Shown: piece after piece, positions 37,281 to 49,281 of the stretch
Layout: each line of letters opens with the position of its first letter
How positions within the stretch are numbered: position 1 is the first letter of the stretch
NCBI GenBank assembly: GCA_020633195.1
Contig: JACKEC010000039.1
Coordinates: forward strand, 11,151 to 75,150
Direction: 5' to 3'
Source of the DNA: Sandaracinaceae bacterium
Lineage (GTDB): Bacteria; Myxococcota_A; Polyangia; Polyangiales; Sandaracinaceae
DNA: 64,000 nt
The notes under the pieces: model-generated
Databases searched by the model: none
Told to the model about the DNA's origin: nothing
Seen by the model: only the letters and a program-made list of their open reading frames with translations
Made by a program: the position numbers and the translations under genes

Positions 37281-38897
37281 TCAGAACCCGTTCTGCGATC
37301 CGACGACGAAGCGGATGCTCGTCACGTCCGCGCCGCGCACGAAGGGCTCGGTGCCGAAGGCGAGCATGATCAGCGCCGAGTTGTCGCGGTCGCCGATGGT
37401 CCGGAACCCGACGCCGAACGACTGCCGCAGCCGCTCGAAGTCGAAGTCGCCGAACTGCGTCCCGAACGCGTTGCCGACCGAGTAGTGGAGCGAGCCCTCG
37501 ACCCAGACCCAGATCGGCCAGTGGTACTCGAGGGTCAGCACGGCCGCGCTGCGCCCCGCGAGCTGGCCGGGGAGGAAGCCGCCCATCGACAGCGGCTGCT
37601 GGCCGAGGATCACCAGCTCGGTGAAGGGGATCTCGTCGGTGTGCCCGACCGAGTCGACGACGTCGACGAGGCCCTGGAGCTGCAAGACGCGTTGCTCGCC
37701 CAGGTCCACGAAGCCGGCGACCTGGCCGCCGTAGCGGAGCCAGTGCGCGTCGTTGGCGCGCTGCATGTCGAAGCCGTGCTCGAACCACGCCTGCGCGCGG
37801 ATCCCGTGCCCCGGCGCGGGCCGCTCCTCGCGCGTGTCGAGCGCGCCCTCGACCCGCTGGCGGAACGCGAAGTAGCCGTTGGTGTAGCCGACCGGCAGCT
37901 CGAACCAGCCGAACGTGGCGGCCTGCTCGATGGGGCGCTGGCCGTGGTCCTCGTCGTAGTCGCTGTTGTCGAAGTCGTTGTAGTCGACGAGCGCGAAGTA
38001 CCGGAAGCTGCTCGCGCGCCAGATGCGGTGGCTCTGGAAGTCGACTCCGCCGCCGAAGTTCGAGCGCTCGTAGCGCGCGCGGTGGTTCTGCTCCACGTCC
38101 CAGCCGCCGCCGTGCCAGATGTAGTCCGGGCGGCGCAGGCCCTCGACCCAGACCGAGATCTCGTTGTGCTCGTCGAGCCGGATGCGGTCGAGCACCTTCC
38201 CGTGGAGCCAGTCGTCGCCCCAGAACCCGGCCGACACGCGCAGGTCGTTGCCGTCGCCGCCGACGTCGTTCCACCACAGGTAGAGGCCGACGCTCGGGAC
38301 GAACCCGAAGTCGAAGAACGCGGTCGGCACGAGGCCGCCGCTGCGGTCGTCGCCCCAGGTGAAGAAGTCGAAGAACGTGTCGAAGAAGTGGCTCCGCTCG
38401 ATCTCGGTGACGATGGCGCCGATCGGGCGGCGCAGCAGGAACTCGCTGATCAGGTAGAGCGGCGAGAAGAGGACGCGCGGGATCCAGAGCGCGTCGTCGG
38501 CGGGATCCCGCGGGGGCTCGCCGCGGCCGCTGTAGTCGGGGGCGCTCCGTCGCGCCTCCGCGTCCTCGTAGGTGCCCTCGCTCGGCGGCTCGCCTCGCTC
38601 GGGCGCCTCCGCCCAGGACTCGGGCGCGGCGGCCGGCACGTCGGCGGTGTGGGTCTCCGGCTCGGCGAAGGTCTCGTCGCCGGCGTCCTGGGTCGTGCCC
38701 GACCAGGGATCGGGGTCGGGCGCTTCGTCCTCGGGCGCTTCGTCGCTCGGCGTCTCGTCGCTCGGCGCGTCGCTCTCCCACGGGTCCATCGACGGCGCCT
38801 CGTCCGTCGACGGGGCCTCGTCGGTCGGGGGCACGTCCTGCGCCGCGGCGGGGGACGCGACGAGCAGCCCGACGGCGAGCGCGAGCGCGAGCCTCAT
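37281..38897 (-). CDS. Outer-membrane beta-barrel protein of the BamA/surface-antigen type
   Basis: 538 aa. The start overlaps the stop of the upstream gene (ATGA). The signal MRLALALAVGLLVASPAAAQ is followed by an acidic repeat linker (TDEAPSTDEAPS, DEAPEDEAPDPDPW) up to about residue 110. The rest is rich in alternating strands ending with C-terminal aromatics, for example VGLYLWWNDVGGDGND, RYFALVDYNDFDNSDY, LTLEYHWPIWVWVEGSL and FGVGFRTIGDRDNSALIMLAFG, as in the D15/BamA barrel. No POTRA domains are evident. In other genomes barrels of this sort sit next to the same kinase-like lipoprotein family as here, so the two likely form an envelope complex. Confidence 0.82.
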   Translation of the reverse strand: MRLALALAVGLLVASPAAAQDVPPTDEAPSTDEAPSMDPWESDAPSDETPSDEAPEDEAPDPDPWSGTTQDAGDETFAEPETHTADVPAAAPESWAEAPERGEPPSEGTYEDAEARRSAPDYSGRGEPPRDPADDALWIPRVLFSPLYLISEFLLRRPIGAIVTEIERSHFFDTFFDFFTWGDDRSGGLVPTAFFDFGFVPSVGLYLWWNDVGGDGNDLRVSAGFWGDDWLHGKVLDRIRLDEHNEISVWVEGLRRPDYIWHGGGWDVEQNHRARYERSNFGGGVDFQSHRIWRASSFRYFALVDYNDFDNSDYDEDHGQRPIEQAATFGWFELPVGYTNGYFAFRQRVEGALDTREERPAPGHGIRAQAWFEHGFDMQRANDAHWLRYGGQVAGFVDLGEQRVLQLQGLVDVVDSVGHTDEIPFTELVILGQQPLSMGGFLPGQLAGRSAAVLTLEYHWPIWVWVEGSLHYSVGNAFGTQFGDFDFERLRQSFGVGFRTIGDRDNSALIMLAFGTEPFVRGADVTSIRFVVGSQNGF

Positions 38898-40600
38898 CGC
38901 GGCGGCTCCCGGTTCGCCGGGCGCTCGAGGCCGACGATGCGGTAGCTCTCGCCGAGCTGGTAGAGGTGCACCCGCGCGGGGAACGCGGTCTCGTGCGAGG
39001 CGGACTGGGCCGTCACGTCGACCACGAGGTAGGCGGGCTGCTCCTCCGTCGCGCCCTCGAGGCGCGGCAGCGGGACGCACGCGTAGCCGTCGTCGGCGCG
39101 GCCGACGCGGCCGGACCAGCCCTCGACGGGCGCGAAGGGATCGCCGGCCCACGCGTCGGCGTGGTAGCGACGCCCGTCCTCTTCGCGGATGCCGCTCCAC
39201 ACCGCGAGGTCCTGCATGCACAGGGCGGGGCCGTCTTCGCTGGCGCGGATCGTCGGCCAGGACAGCGGCGAGAGGCGCGTGAGCCAGCGCTCGAGGATCC
39301 TGTCGCGGCGCCCGATGAGGATCCGCGCGAGCTCCGAGGCGACGATCGGGTCGCTGAAGCGGCCGCGCGCGACCATCGCGCGGATGTGCTCGTCCCCGAA
39401 GCGCGAGATGATCCGGGTCGCCCACGCGGCGTCCGCCTCGGTGATCTGGTCGTACGCGTTGTTGGCGTAGCCGGGGCGCCACTCGTCGGGCACGAAGCGG
39501 CGCGAGTCGTAGTAGCCCAGCGTGATCCCGGCCGGGCCGTAGGCCGCGTGGTACCAGGGGCGGTCGACCATCCCGAGGGTGACGAAGTCCGTCAGGATGT
39601 GTTGCACGTCGAGGTAGCCGCTGTGGCCGAAGCGGCGCACGAGCGAGTCCCAGCCGTGCAGGATCCCGAAGCAGTCGCCGAAGTCGATCAGGTAGTGGCG
39701 CACGAACCCGTGGTCGTCGTCGGTCGCGACCCACGCCGCCATCGTGTTCTCCTGGCGCGCGTCGATGTGGTCGGTCCACGCGCTCAAGACGTATTGCGCG
39801 CGCAGGTCGCGGCGATGCTCGTGGGGGATGGCGTCGTTCGGGTCGCCGTCGCGCGTGGAGTGGTAGCGCCACGGGCTGATCGGGCGGCCGTCGATGAACT
39901 GGCTGACGCTCGCGCGGTAGCGCCCGTCCGGGAGCCGCGTGGCCTTCTCGAGCACCGCCTCGACGTGCGCGTCGGTGAGCGCCTCCTCCGAGCCGTCGGT
40001 CCGCTCGATCGTCGCCTCGGGGTCGAGCTCGAGGATCGAGCGGTCGAAGATCACCACCCGGTTGCACGGCACGTTGAAGCCGGCGGCGTGCCAGATGAGC
40101 GCGCCGATCACGTCGGCCGCGCCGGGGCGCTCCTCCTGGAGGTGCCCGTCGGTCTTCATCAGGTAGCGCGTGCCCGTGGCGTCGACGATCTGGAAGCCGG
40201 GGTTCGCGCCGTCGGGCTTGCCGCCGACGATGCGCCACGGGCCGGGCAGGTCGTCGTCGAGGTCGGCGCACGCGCCGCGCGCGACCTCCTCCGGCGTCAT
40301 CAGCTGGCGCGAGAGGCGGTTCACGTACCAGCTCGAGCTCGGCACCTCGTCGAGCGCGTTGACGTTGAGCGCCTCGCGATCGGTCTGGAAGGTCCAGAAC
40401 TCGGCGAGCGGTCGGAACACGGCGTTGTCGGCGCCGTCCCACGTGTACGACGAGTAGAAGCCCTCCGGCGGGCCCTCGAACGCGCGCGTGTCGTGGTCGG
40501 TCCACACCACGTCCTGCAGAGGGAAGCGGGGCGTGTGCGAGGTGCCCCCGCAGGCCGCGAGGGTGAGCGCGAGCCACGCGCCGAGCCGCTCAAGGCGCAT
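38894..40600 (-). CDS. Lipoprotein with protein-kinase-like motifs
   Basis: 568 aa. The signal MRLERLGAWLALTLAACGG has lipobox LAAC. The body carries, in kinase order, RYLMKTDGH (a lysine as in the ATP site, about 145), ADVIGALIWHAAGFNVP (helix C-like), HEHRRDLRAQYVLSAW, then HIDARQENTMA (catalytic-loop-like Asp and Asn, about 265) and HYLIDFGDCFG (DFG-like metal loop, about 290). This spacing recalls HipA/CotH-type atypical kinases. The family itself is uncharacterised. It starts 11 bases inside the translocase gene and ends in an ATGA overlap with the barrel gene, so co-expression is firm. The motifs are seen; kinase activity is inferred. Confidence 0.75.
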   Translation of the reverse strand: MRLERLGAWLALTLAACGGTSHTPRFPLQDVVWTDHDTRAFEGPPEGFYSSYTWDGADNAVFRPLAEFWTFQTDREALNVNALDEVPSSSWYVNRLSRQLMTPEEVARGACADLDDDLPGPWRIVGGKPDGANPGFQIVDATGTRYLMKTDGHLQEERPGAADVIGALIWHAAGFNVPCNRVVIFDRSILELDPEATIERTDGSEEALTDAHVEAVLEKATRLPDGRYRASVSQFIDGRPISPWRYHSTRDGDPNDAIPHEHRRDLRAQYVLSAWTDHIDARQENTMAAWVATDDDHGFVRHYLIDFGDCFGILHGWDSLVRRFGHSGYLDVQHILTDFVTLGMVDRPWYHAAYGPAGITLGYYDSRRFVPDEWRPGYANNAYDQITEADAAWATRIISRFGDEHIRAMVARGRFSDPIVASELARILIGRRDRILERWLTRLSPLSWPTIRASEDGPALCMQDLAVWSGIREEDGRRYHADAWAGDPFAPVEGWSGRVGRADDGYACVPLPRLEGATEEQPAYLVVDVTAQSASHETAFPARVHLYQLGESYRIVGLERPANREPPR

Positions 40601-41954
40601 GGGCGGCCTCGTCGATGCCTTGCTCCGCGAGGAGCTCCTGTCGCTTCTTCAGGATGGCGACCGCCACCACGATCCAGCCCACGATCATCACCGCGTTGGC
40701 GATCGCGAAGGCGCGCACGCCGAGGTCGAGCTGATCGGCCATCACGAACACGAACGCCGCGGAGCCGACGTCGCCGATGCGGACGAAGAAGGAGTCGATC
40801 GCCTGCTTCGCGCGGTACTTCATCTCCTTGGTCGTCGGGAGCCAGAGCATGTTCCGGACGGTGTTGTTGAGGCTGTAGTCGAGCGAGTTCTCGGCGATCT
40901 TGCCGACCCGCAGGATCGCCAGGGCCAGGATGATCGCGACCATCGAGGCGTCGAGGAGCGCGACGACGGGCAGGATGAAGAACGCGACCCAGAGGCCGCC
41001 GTACTTCACCACGCGCGACACGACGAAGAGCTGGAGCACCACGCCGACGCCGTTCACCCAGAAGAAGAAGACGTCGAACCAGCTCTTGATGAACGCGCTC
41101 TTGTCCATCCCGTCGGGGAGCTGCCCGGCCGCGTCGAGCTCGCTCGCCCAGCCGCCCACGAGGCTCCCGACCATGAACTCGCCGTTGGTGTTCACCAGCG
41201 TGAACAGCGACGTGAAGATGGCGATGAGGAGCAGGTAGCGCGTCTTGAAGACGAGCTCGAAGGCGCCGCCGCCGCCGTCCTTCGGCGGCGGGGTCGAGGG
41301 GGTGGGGCGGCGGCTCGCCCTGTCGATCTCGCGGCGGTGGACGACCTGCGAGAGCGCCGCGACCACCGCGAGCATCCCCGCGGCGGCGAGCATCATCACG
41401 TAGACGCTCGTGCCGCGCGTGGCGATGCCGTAGATGCTGCCGGCCAGGGAGCCGACGGAGGCGCCGACGCCGATGAGCGGGAAGATCCGCTTGCCCTGCT
41501 CCTCGTCGTAGAGGTCGTTGGCGAACGCCCACAGCTGGGCGACCACCATCATGTTGAAGATGCCGACCCAGAAGAAGAACAGCAGGCCGAGCCACGGCCG
41601 GATCGTGTCGCTCAGGCTCGCCAGGTAGAACAGGACGAGGTTGGACGCGAAGAACAGCGTCACCGACACCACGAGGCGGTTGCGCGGGACCCGCTTCGCG
41701 TACGCGCTGTAGGCGGGCACGGCGAAGAGCAGGCCCACGGCGATCACCGCGGACATGTAGCTCTTGTATTGAGCCCCCGACTCCATCGCGAGGATCAGCG
41801 ACTCGCGGATCGGCTTGATGACGTAGTAGGCGCCGAGCAGGAGGAACAGGTTCAGCGTCATCAAGAGCGCCGTCCCGCCTTCGCCCGCGCGGACCTCGGT
41901 CACGAGGCCCAGCGCCCGTTCCACGGCCGATGGCTTGGGGTCGGTGCCGGTCAT
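40590..41954 (-). CDS. ATP/ADP translocase-like (NTT/AAA family) nucleotide transporter
   Basis: 454 aa with about 12 membrane helices. The first helix region reads LNLFLLLGAYYVIKPIRESLIL, shown here only to its key YYVIKPIRESL motif, which is the signature of Tlc/NTT nucleotide transporters of rickettsiae, chlamydiae and plastids and of related MFS-like proteins in free-living bacteria. Later motifs are GKRIFPLIGVGASVGSL and EMKYRAKQAIDSF, the latter typical of the family. Members exchange ATP for ADP or move other nucleotides across the inner membrane; transport direction and substrate for free-living relatives are mostly unknown. It is 12 bases after the kinase-ATPase gene and overlaps the kinase-like lipoprotein gene by 11 bases. 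Confidence 0.88.
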   Translation of the reverse strand: MTGTDPKPSAVERALGLVTEVRAGEGGTALLMTLNLFLLLGAYYVIKPIRESLILAMESGAQYKSYMSAVIAVGLLFAVPAYSAYAKRVPRNRLVVSVTLFFASNLVLFYLASLSDTIRPWLGLLFFFWVGIFNMMVVAQLWAFANDLYDEEQGKRIFPLIGVGASVGSLAGSIYGIATRGTSVYVMMLAAAGMLAVVAALSQVVHRREIDRASRRPTPSTPPPKDGGGGAFELVFKTRYLLLIAIFTSLFTLVNTNGEFMVGSLVGGWASELDAAGQLPDGMDKSAFIKSWFDVFFFWVNGVGVVLQLFVVSRVVKYGGLWVAFFILPVVALLDASMVAIILALAILRVGKIAENSLDYSLNNTVRNMLWLPTTKEMKYRAKQAIDSFFVRIGDVGSAAFVFVMADQLDLGVRAFAIANAVMIVGWIVVAVAILKKRQELLAEQGIDEAAHAP

Positions 41955-41966
41955 GGGTGCCCGACC

Positions 41967-45590
<3,624 letters not shown>

Positions 45591-45636
45591 CGGGCGCAGG
45601 ATAGGAGAGTGCCGCGGAAAGGCACGCGCTCGCCGC

Positions 45637-46671
45637 TCAGGGGACCTGGATCACGCCCGTCACCATGCGCGTGTGCAGCTGCACGCCCGGGTCGAAGCGG
45701 CTCGCGAGCCGCGGCTCGACCGACCAGAGATCGATGGCCCACACGATCCGGTGGCCCGAGTCCGGGATGCGCAGCTCGACGCGCCGCTCGCCCTGGCCGG
45801 GAGGGGGCACGCGCTGGTCCTCGGCCGGCGTCCAGACGCCCTGGTCGATGTCGAAGCGGCGCCAGAGCAGCTCGGAAGCCGCGTTGTCCGGGCGCCCCTC
45901 GACCCACGCCCGCACCTCGAGGCGCCGGAAGACGTCCCCGGTGGGCACCGAGTGCCCGACGTCGTGCGCGCGGAGGCGCAAGACGACGTCCGTGCTCCAC
46001 CCGTCGCGCGCGGCGCTCGCCTCGACGAGCAGGGCGCGCGCGAGGAGCGCCTCGTCGCGGTGGCCGAGGAAGCGATGGTCCGTGTGCCCGTCCTGGTGGG
46101 GGGCGTGGCAACCGACGCACCCCTCGTCCTGGCCGCTCGCCTCCCACTCGCGCACGGTGTCCTGCATCGGCACGCCCGGGTTGCGGGGGAAGTCGAACTG
46201 GTGGCACGTGCGGCAGAGCCCCACCGCCGCGCGGTCGGGGTCGGCGACGCTCGGGTGCGGCGCGTCGCCGCTCACACGCGCCGCGTTTACGACGCCCCCG
46301 CGCAGGTGGCACGTCGCGCAGTCGACGCCGACCGCGGCGAGCTCCGGCTCCGCCGCCACGTCGCGCGCCCGCGGCGCGTGGCAGTCGGTGCAGAACGGGT
46401 CGCCGGAGTGCTCCTGAAGAAACAGGGGGTCGCGCGCCGCGGCGGCGTGCGCCGAGCCGCGCCACTCGTCGGCGTGGCGCGGGTGGCAGGCCGCGCAGGC
46501 GACGACCTCGGCGCCGTCGAGGCCCTCGGGGGCGTCGCCGAAGTCGAGCACGCCGAACGCCGTCGCGTGCCCCGGCGGTTCCTCGATCGGGGCGGGCGCG
46601 CCCCCGTCGTCGGGGGGCGGGGGGCTGCAGCCGACCGCGAGGGCGATCAGGAGGCGAGGCCAGCCGTGCAC
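45637..46671 (-). CDS. Pentaheme c-type cytochrome lipoprotein
   Basis: 344 aa from a GTG. The signal HGWPRLLIALAVGC has lipobox AVGC. Five CxxCH motifs occur within residues 55-195: CAACH, CTDCH, CATCH, CRTCH and CVGCH. The rest has distal His residues and a beta-rich C-terminal domain (ELRIPDSGHRIVWAIDLWSV). It resembles multiheme cytochromes of the c554 type that pass electrons across the envelope. It reads in the same direction as the kinase-led operon, 46 bases before it, and may be its first gene or a separate unit. The divergent hydrolase gene starts 94 bases away. Confidence 0.9.
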   Translation of the reverse strand: MHGWPRLLIALAVGCSPPPPDDGGAPAPIEEPPGHATAFGVLDFGDAPEGLDGAEVVACAACHPRHADEWRGSAHAAAARDPLFLQEHSGDPFCTDCHAPRARDVAAEPELAAVGVDCATCHLRGGVVNAARVSGDAPHPSVADPDRAAVGLCRTCHQFDFPRNPGVPMQDTVREWEASGQDEGCVGCHAPHQDGHTDHRFLGHRDEALLARALLVEASAARDGWSTDVVLRLRAHDVGHSVPTGDVFRRLEVRAWVEGRPDNAASELLWRRFDIDQGVWTPAEDQRVPPPGQGERRVELRIPDSGHRIVWAIDLWSVEPRLASRFDPGVQLHTRMVTGVIQVP

Positions 46672-46695
46672 CTCGTCAGGGTAGCCCGAGGGGGG

Positions 46696-46721
46696 CGACG
46701 CGCGATTCTCTTCGCGCGTCG
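46696..46721. promoter_or_regulatory. 10-bp hairpin in the divergent promoter region
   Basis: CGACGCGCGA-TTCTCT-TCGCGCGTCG lies between the divergent cytochrome and hydrolase genes, next to an AT-rich TAAATTA at 46735-46741 that could be a -10 region. It may be an operator or a hairpin in the leader. Confidence 0.35.
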
Positions 46722-46765
46722 GGCTCGCGCATCGTAAATTACCCGCTCGTCACCGCTCGGAGGTT

Positions 46766-47722
46766 GTGCGGTTGAGGTCCTACGGGTTTCGGATCGGTAC
46801 GGGCTTCGTCGTCCTGGCGGCGCTGACCTCGCTCGCCTTCGGGCCGGGCTCGGTGCGGATGCGCGCGCGCGCGGTGCAGCACTGCGTCGCGCCGCCCCCG
46901 CGTCACGCGGCGCACGTGCAGCGGATGCGCTTCGCCGGCTCGGGGCGGAGCGCGCTCGCGCTCGACCTCATGGTCCCCGCGGGGCCGGGCCCGCACCCGC
47001 TCGTGGTGCTGGTGCACGGCGGCGCGTGGAGGCGAGGGCGCCGCGGCTACATGTCGAGCACGATGCGCGCGTTCGCGGCGCAGGGCTACGCGGCCGCGAC
47101 GGTGGACTATCGCCTCGTCGACGGTCACCGCACCGTGTTCCCCGGCCCGGTCTCCGACGTGCGCTGCGCGGTCCGCACGCTGCGCGCCCGCGCGGGTGAG
47201 CTCGGCCTCGATCCCCACCGCTTCGCGGCGGTCGGGTTCTCGGCCGGCGGGCACCTCGTCGCGATGCTCGGGACCGCGTCCGACCGGTCCGAGCTCGACG
47301 ACGGCACCTGCCCGATCCGCGAGGGCTCGGCCGCGGTGCAGTCGGTGGCGAGCTTCTACGGCCCCTACGACCTGCGGCCCCCGGCGCGCGTCGGGCCCGG
47401 CGCGGACCAGGCGATCCGGGCGCTCCTCGGCGTGAGCCGGCAGCGCGATCCGCTCCGCGCGGCGCTCGCGTCGCCCATCGCGCACGTCGACTCGAGCGAC
47501 CCGCCGATGCTGCTCGTGCACGGCGTCCGCGACCGCATCGTCGAGGTGGACCAGAGCCGCCAGATGGGGCGCGCCCTCGCGGCGGCCGGCGTCCGCGTGG
47601 AGAGCCTCGAGCTGCCGCGTCATCAGCACGGCTTCGGGGTGTTCCCGCGGCGCGTGACCGACGACGAGCAGGTCGCGTGCTCGACGCTGTCGTTCCTGCG
47701 CGAGACCCTCCCTCACCGCTGA
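46766..47722 (+). CDS. Alpha/beta hydrolase (BD-FAE/HSL-like esterase)
   Basis: 318 aa. GTG 46766 is used; TTG 46772 sits at a better distance from GGAGG and may be the true start. A membrane-anchor or signal segment at the N-terminus (GFRIGTGFVVLAALTSLAFG) puts the enzyme in the periplasm or on the membrane. Catalytic features are the oxyanion motif VHGGAW, nucleophile elbow GFSAGGH, an acid in HGVRDRIVEV and the catalytic His in HQHGFG. This is a Ser-Asp-His hydrolase acting on an ester; substrate unknown. Its stop TGA opens a half copy of the TGA-type repeat, which separates it from the next gene by 25 bases. Confidence 0.88.
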   Translation: MRLRSYGFRIGTGFVVLAALTSLAFGPGSVRMRARAVQHCVAPPPRHAAHVQRMRFAGSGRSALALDLMVPAGPGPHPLVVLVHGGAWRRGRRGYMSSTMRAFAAQGYAAATVDYRLVDGHRTVFPGPVSDVRCAVRTLRARAGELGLDPHRFAAVGFSAGGHLVAMLGTASDRSELDDGTCPIREGSAAVQSVASFYGPYDLRPPARVGPGADQAIRALLGVSRQRDPLRAALASPIAHVDSSDPPMLLVHGVRDRIVEVDQSRQMGRALAAAGVRVESLELPRHQHGFGVFPRRVTDDEQVACSTLSFLRETLPHR

Positions 47723-47746
47723 TCGCCTTTGGCGATATCCTCTCCG
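47721..47746 (-). repeat. Half copy of the TGA-type repeat element
   Basis: Read on minus it is CGGAGAGGATATCGCCAAAG followed by GCGATC, matching the CGGAGAGAAATCGCC-loop-GGCGAT module of the copies at 21436 and 54096. The first hairpin of the full element is absent. It fills the gap between two plus-strand genes. Confidence 0.6.
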
Positions 47747-47747
47747 C

Positions 47748-48659
47748 GTGAGCTCGTGGGCGAAGCGGCTCGGCGTCGCGGGGAGCCTGATCGGCCTCCT
47801 CGCCGGCGGCGGCTGGCTCGGCGTGGACCTCACGCTCTCGACCCTCGCCGGCGGCGCGCTCGCGTCCCGCGGGATGCACTGCGAGCCCCTCGACGTCGGC
47901 TTCGCGCTCGACGGATCGCGCGCGGACCTCGGCCCCACGACGTGCACCTTCGAGCGCGGCAACGTCGACGAGCTCCGGCTCACCGGCGGCGGCCACGCCG
48001 ACCTCGACTCGGAGCGGCGGGTGACGCGCGTCGAGGTGAGCGGCCTCGAGCTCGACCTGAACGAGGATCCGCCCCGCGACATGATCTCCGGCCTCGTGCA
48101 GGCGGGGCAGGTGCCCGACCGGCTGCAGGCGTCGATGCGCTCGCTCGCCGAGCTCGCCGCGCGCGACGACGTGCCCGACCTCGCGGTGCGCCGGATCCTG
48201 CTGCGCCGCGGCACCCGCTTCGTCACGTTCCGCCGCGTGAGCATCGAGCACGACGGCGACGGGCTCACGGTCCGGGTCGCCGAGGCGGCTCCCCCTCCAA
48301 TGGGCAGCGAGCGTTTCCGCATCGCGGGGCGGATGGTGGACCTCGAGGTCCGCGCGAGCCCCGCCGCCGTGAGCGTCTCCGGGCGGATGGAGATCGAGGC
48401 GACCCTCGGCCGGCGCGAGATCGAGGAGGCGGTCCCGTTCTCGCTCCGGGGCGCGGGGCTCGACACCGAGGCGGCGTCGTTCACCGCCGAGGTCGAGCTG
48501 ACCGAGAACCTGCGCCGCCTCCGGGAGCGCCACGAGCGGCGCGTCGCCGAGCAGGCCGCCGCGGCCGCCGCGCCTCCGGAGCCGCCCCTCGACGAGCGCA
48601 TCCACGGCCTCCGCGAGTCGCTCCAGGAGACGCTCGACTCCATGCGCGACGGCAGTTGA
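47748..48659 (+). CDS. Membrane-anchored protein of unknown function
   Basis: 303 aa from a GTG. One N-terminal hydrophobic segment (LGVAGSLIGLLAGGGWLG) is followed by a mature part with strand-like repeats (VDELRLTGGGHADL, VTRVEVSGLELDLN, VEVRASPAAVSVSG-like) that recall AsmA or late-embryogenesis-like lipid-interface folds, without a firm match. The last 70 residues are charged helix (ENLRRLRERHERRV). Only 25 bases from the esterase stop, so probably co-transcribed. Its stop is one base short of the convergent lipoprotein gene end. Confidence 0.7.
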   Translation: MSSWAKRLGVAGSLIGLLAGGGWLGVDLTLSTLAGGALASRGMHCEPLDVGFALDGSRADLGPTTCTFERGNVDELRLTGGGHADLDSERRVTRVEVSGLELDLNEDPPRDMISGLVQAGQVPDRLQASMRSLAELAARDDVPDLAVRRILLRRGTRFVTFRRVSIEHDGDGLTVRVAEAAPPPMGSERFRIAGRMVDLEVRASPAAVSVSGRMEIEATLGRREIEEAVPFSLRGAGLDTEAASFTAEVELTENLRRLRERHERRVAEQAAAAAAPPEPPLDERIHGLRESLQETLDSMRDGS

Positions 48660-48660
48660 T

Positions 48661-49281
48661 TCAGCAGATGGTGACCGTGCGATCGGAGGCGCCCGAGACG
48701 CGCCAGCGCTCGTCGACCGGATCGATGAAGAGCATGTGCGAGTGGCCGTCGACCTCGGTGGTGGTCAGGGTGACCCGCTCGCCGCGCGCGAGCCGGCCGA
48801 GGTCCGCGGAGCTCACGGTGAAGCGGTGGATGTTGCCGCCGTGGCCGTGCCAGAACTCGAGGTCGAGGGTCGCGCCGGCGACGACCTGATCGACGGTGAT
48901 GACGCCGGTGGTCGGCCCGTAGCTGCCGTCGAAGTAGAGCGCCTGCGCGTTCGTGTCGTGCAGCGAGACGGTGCGCGGGGAGCCGCCGGGGCACGGGCCG
49001 GCGTCCACGCTCGGGGTCCCCGCGTCGACGCCGGGGTCCGGCGGGCGCCCGGCGTCGTGGCCCGCGGGCGGCGGGCCCGAGCCGGCGTCGTAGGGGCCGG
49101 GCGGCTGTCCCGCGCCGGCGTCGGCGAAGTTGGCGCCGCCGTCGGTCGGGCTCGCGCCGGCGTCGTAGCCGCGCGGTCGAGGGCCGTCGCGGTCCGTGTA
49201 GAGCCGCCCGTCGCAGGCGCCGTAGGCGAGGGTGCCCACGCCGGCGGCGCCGAGGCGGAGGAGGAACGTCCGGCGTCGCAT
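48661..49281 (-). CDS. Twin-arginine-type lipoprotein with DAG linker
   Basis: 206 aa. The ATG overlaps the upstream stop (TGATG on minus). The start MRRRTFLLRLGAAGVGTLAYGAC has the RRxFL pattern of Tat signals and a Cys at the lipobox position (YGAC). A Gly/Pro/DAG linker runs to about residue 100. The C-terminal 105 residues (TVSLHDTNAQALYFDGS to SDRTVTIC) form a small beta-rich domain with His residues (EFWHGHGGNIHRF, EVDGHSHMLFID) that could bind a metal, which would fit folded export through Tat. It is coupled to the heme-motif lipoprotein gene upstream. Confidence 0.78.
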   Translation of the reverse strand: MRRRTFLLRLGAAGVGTLAYGACDGRLYTDRDGPRPRGYDAGASPTDGGANFADAGAGQPPGPYDAGSGPPPAGHDAGRPPDPGVDAGTPSVDAGPCPGGSPRTVSLHDTNAQALYFDGSYGPTTGVITVDQVVAGATLDLEFWHGHGGNIHRFTVSSADLGRLARGERVTLTTTEVDGHSHMLFIDPVDERWRVSGASDRTVTIC

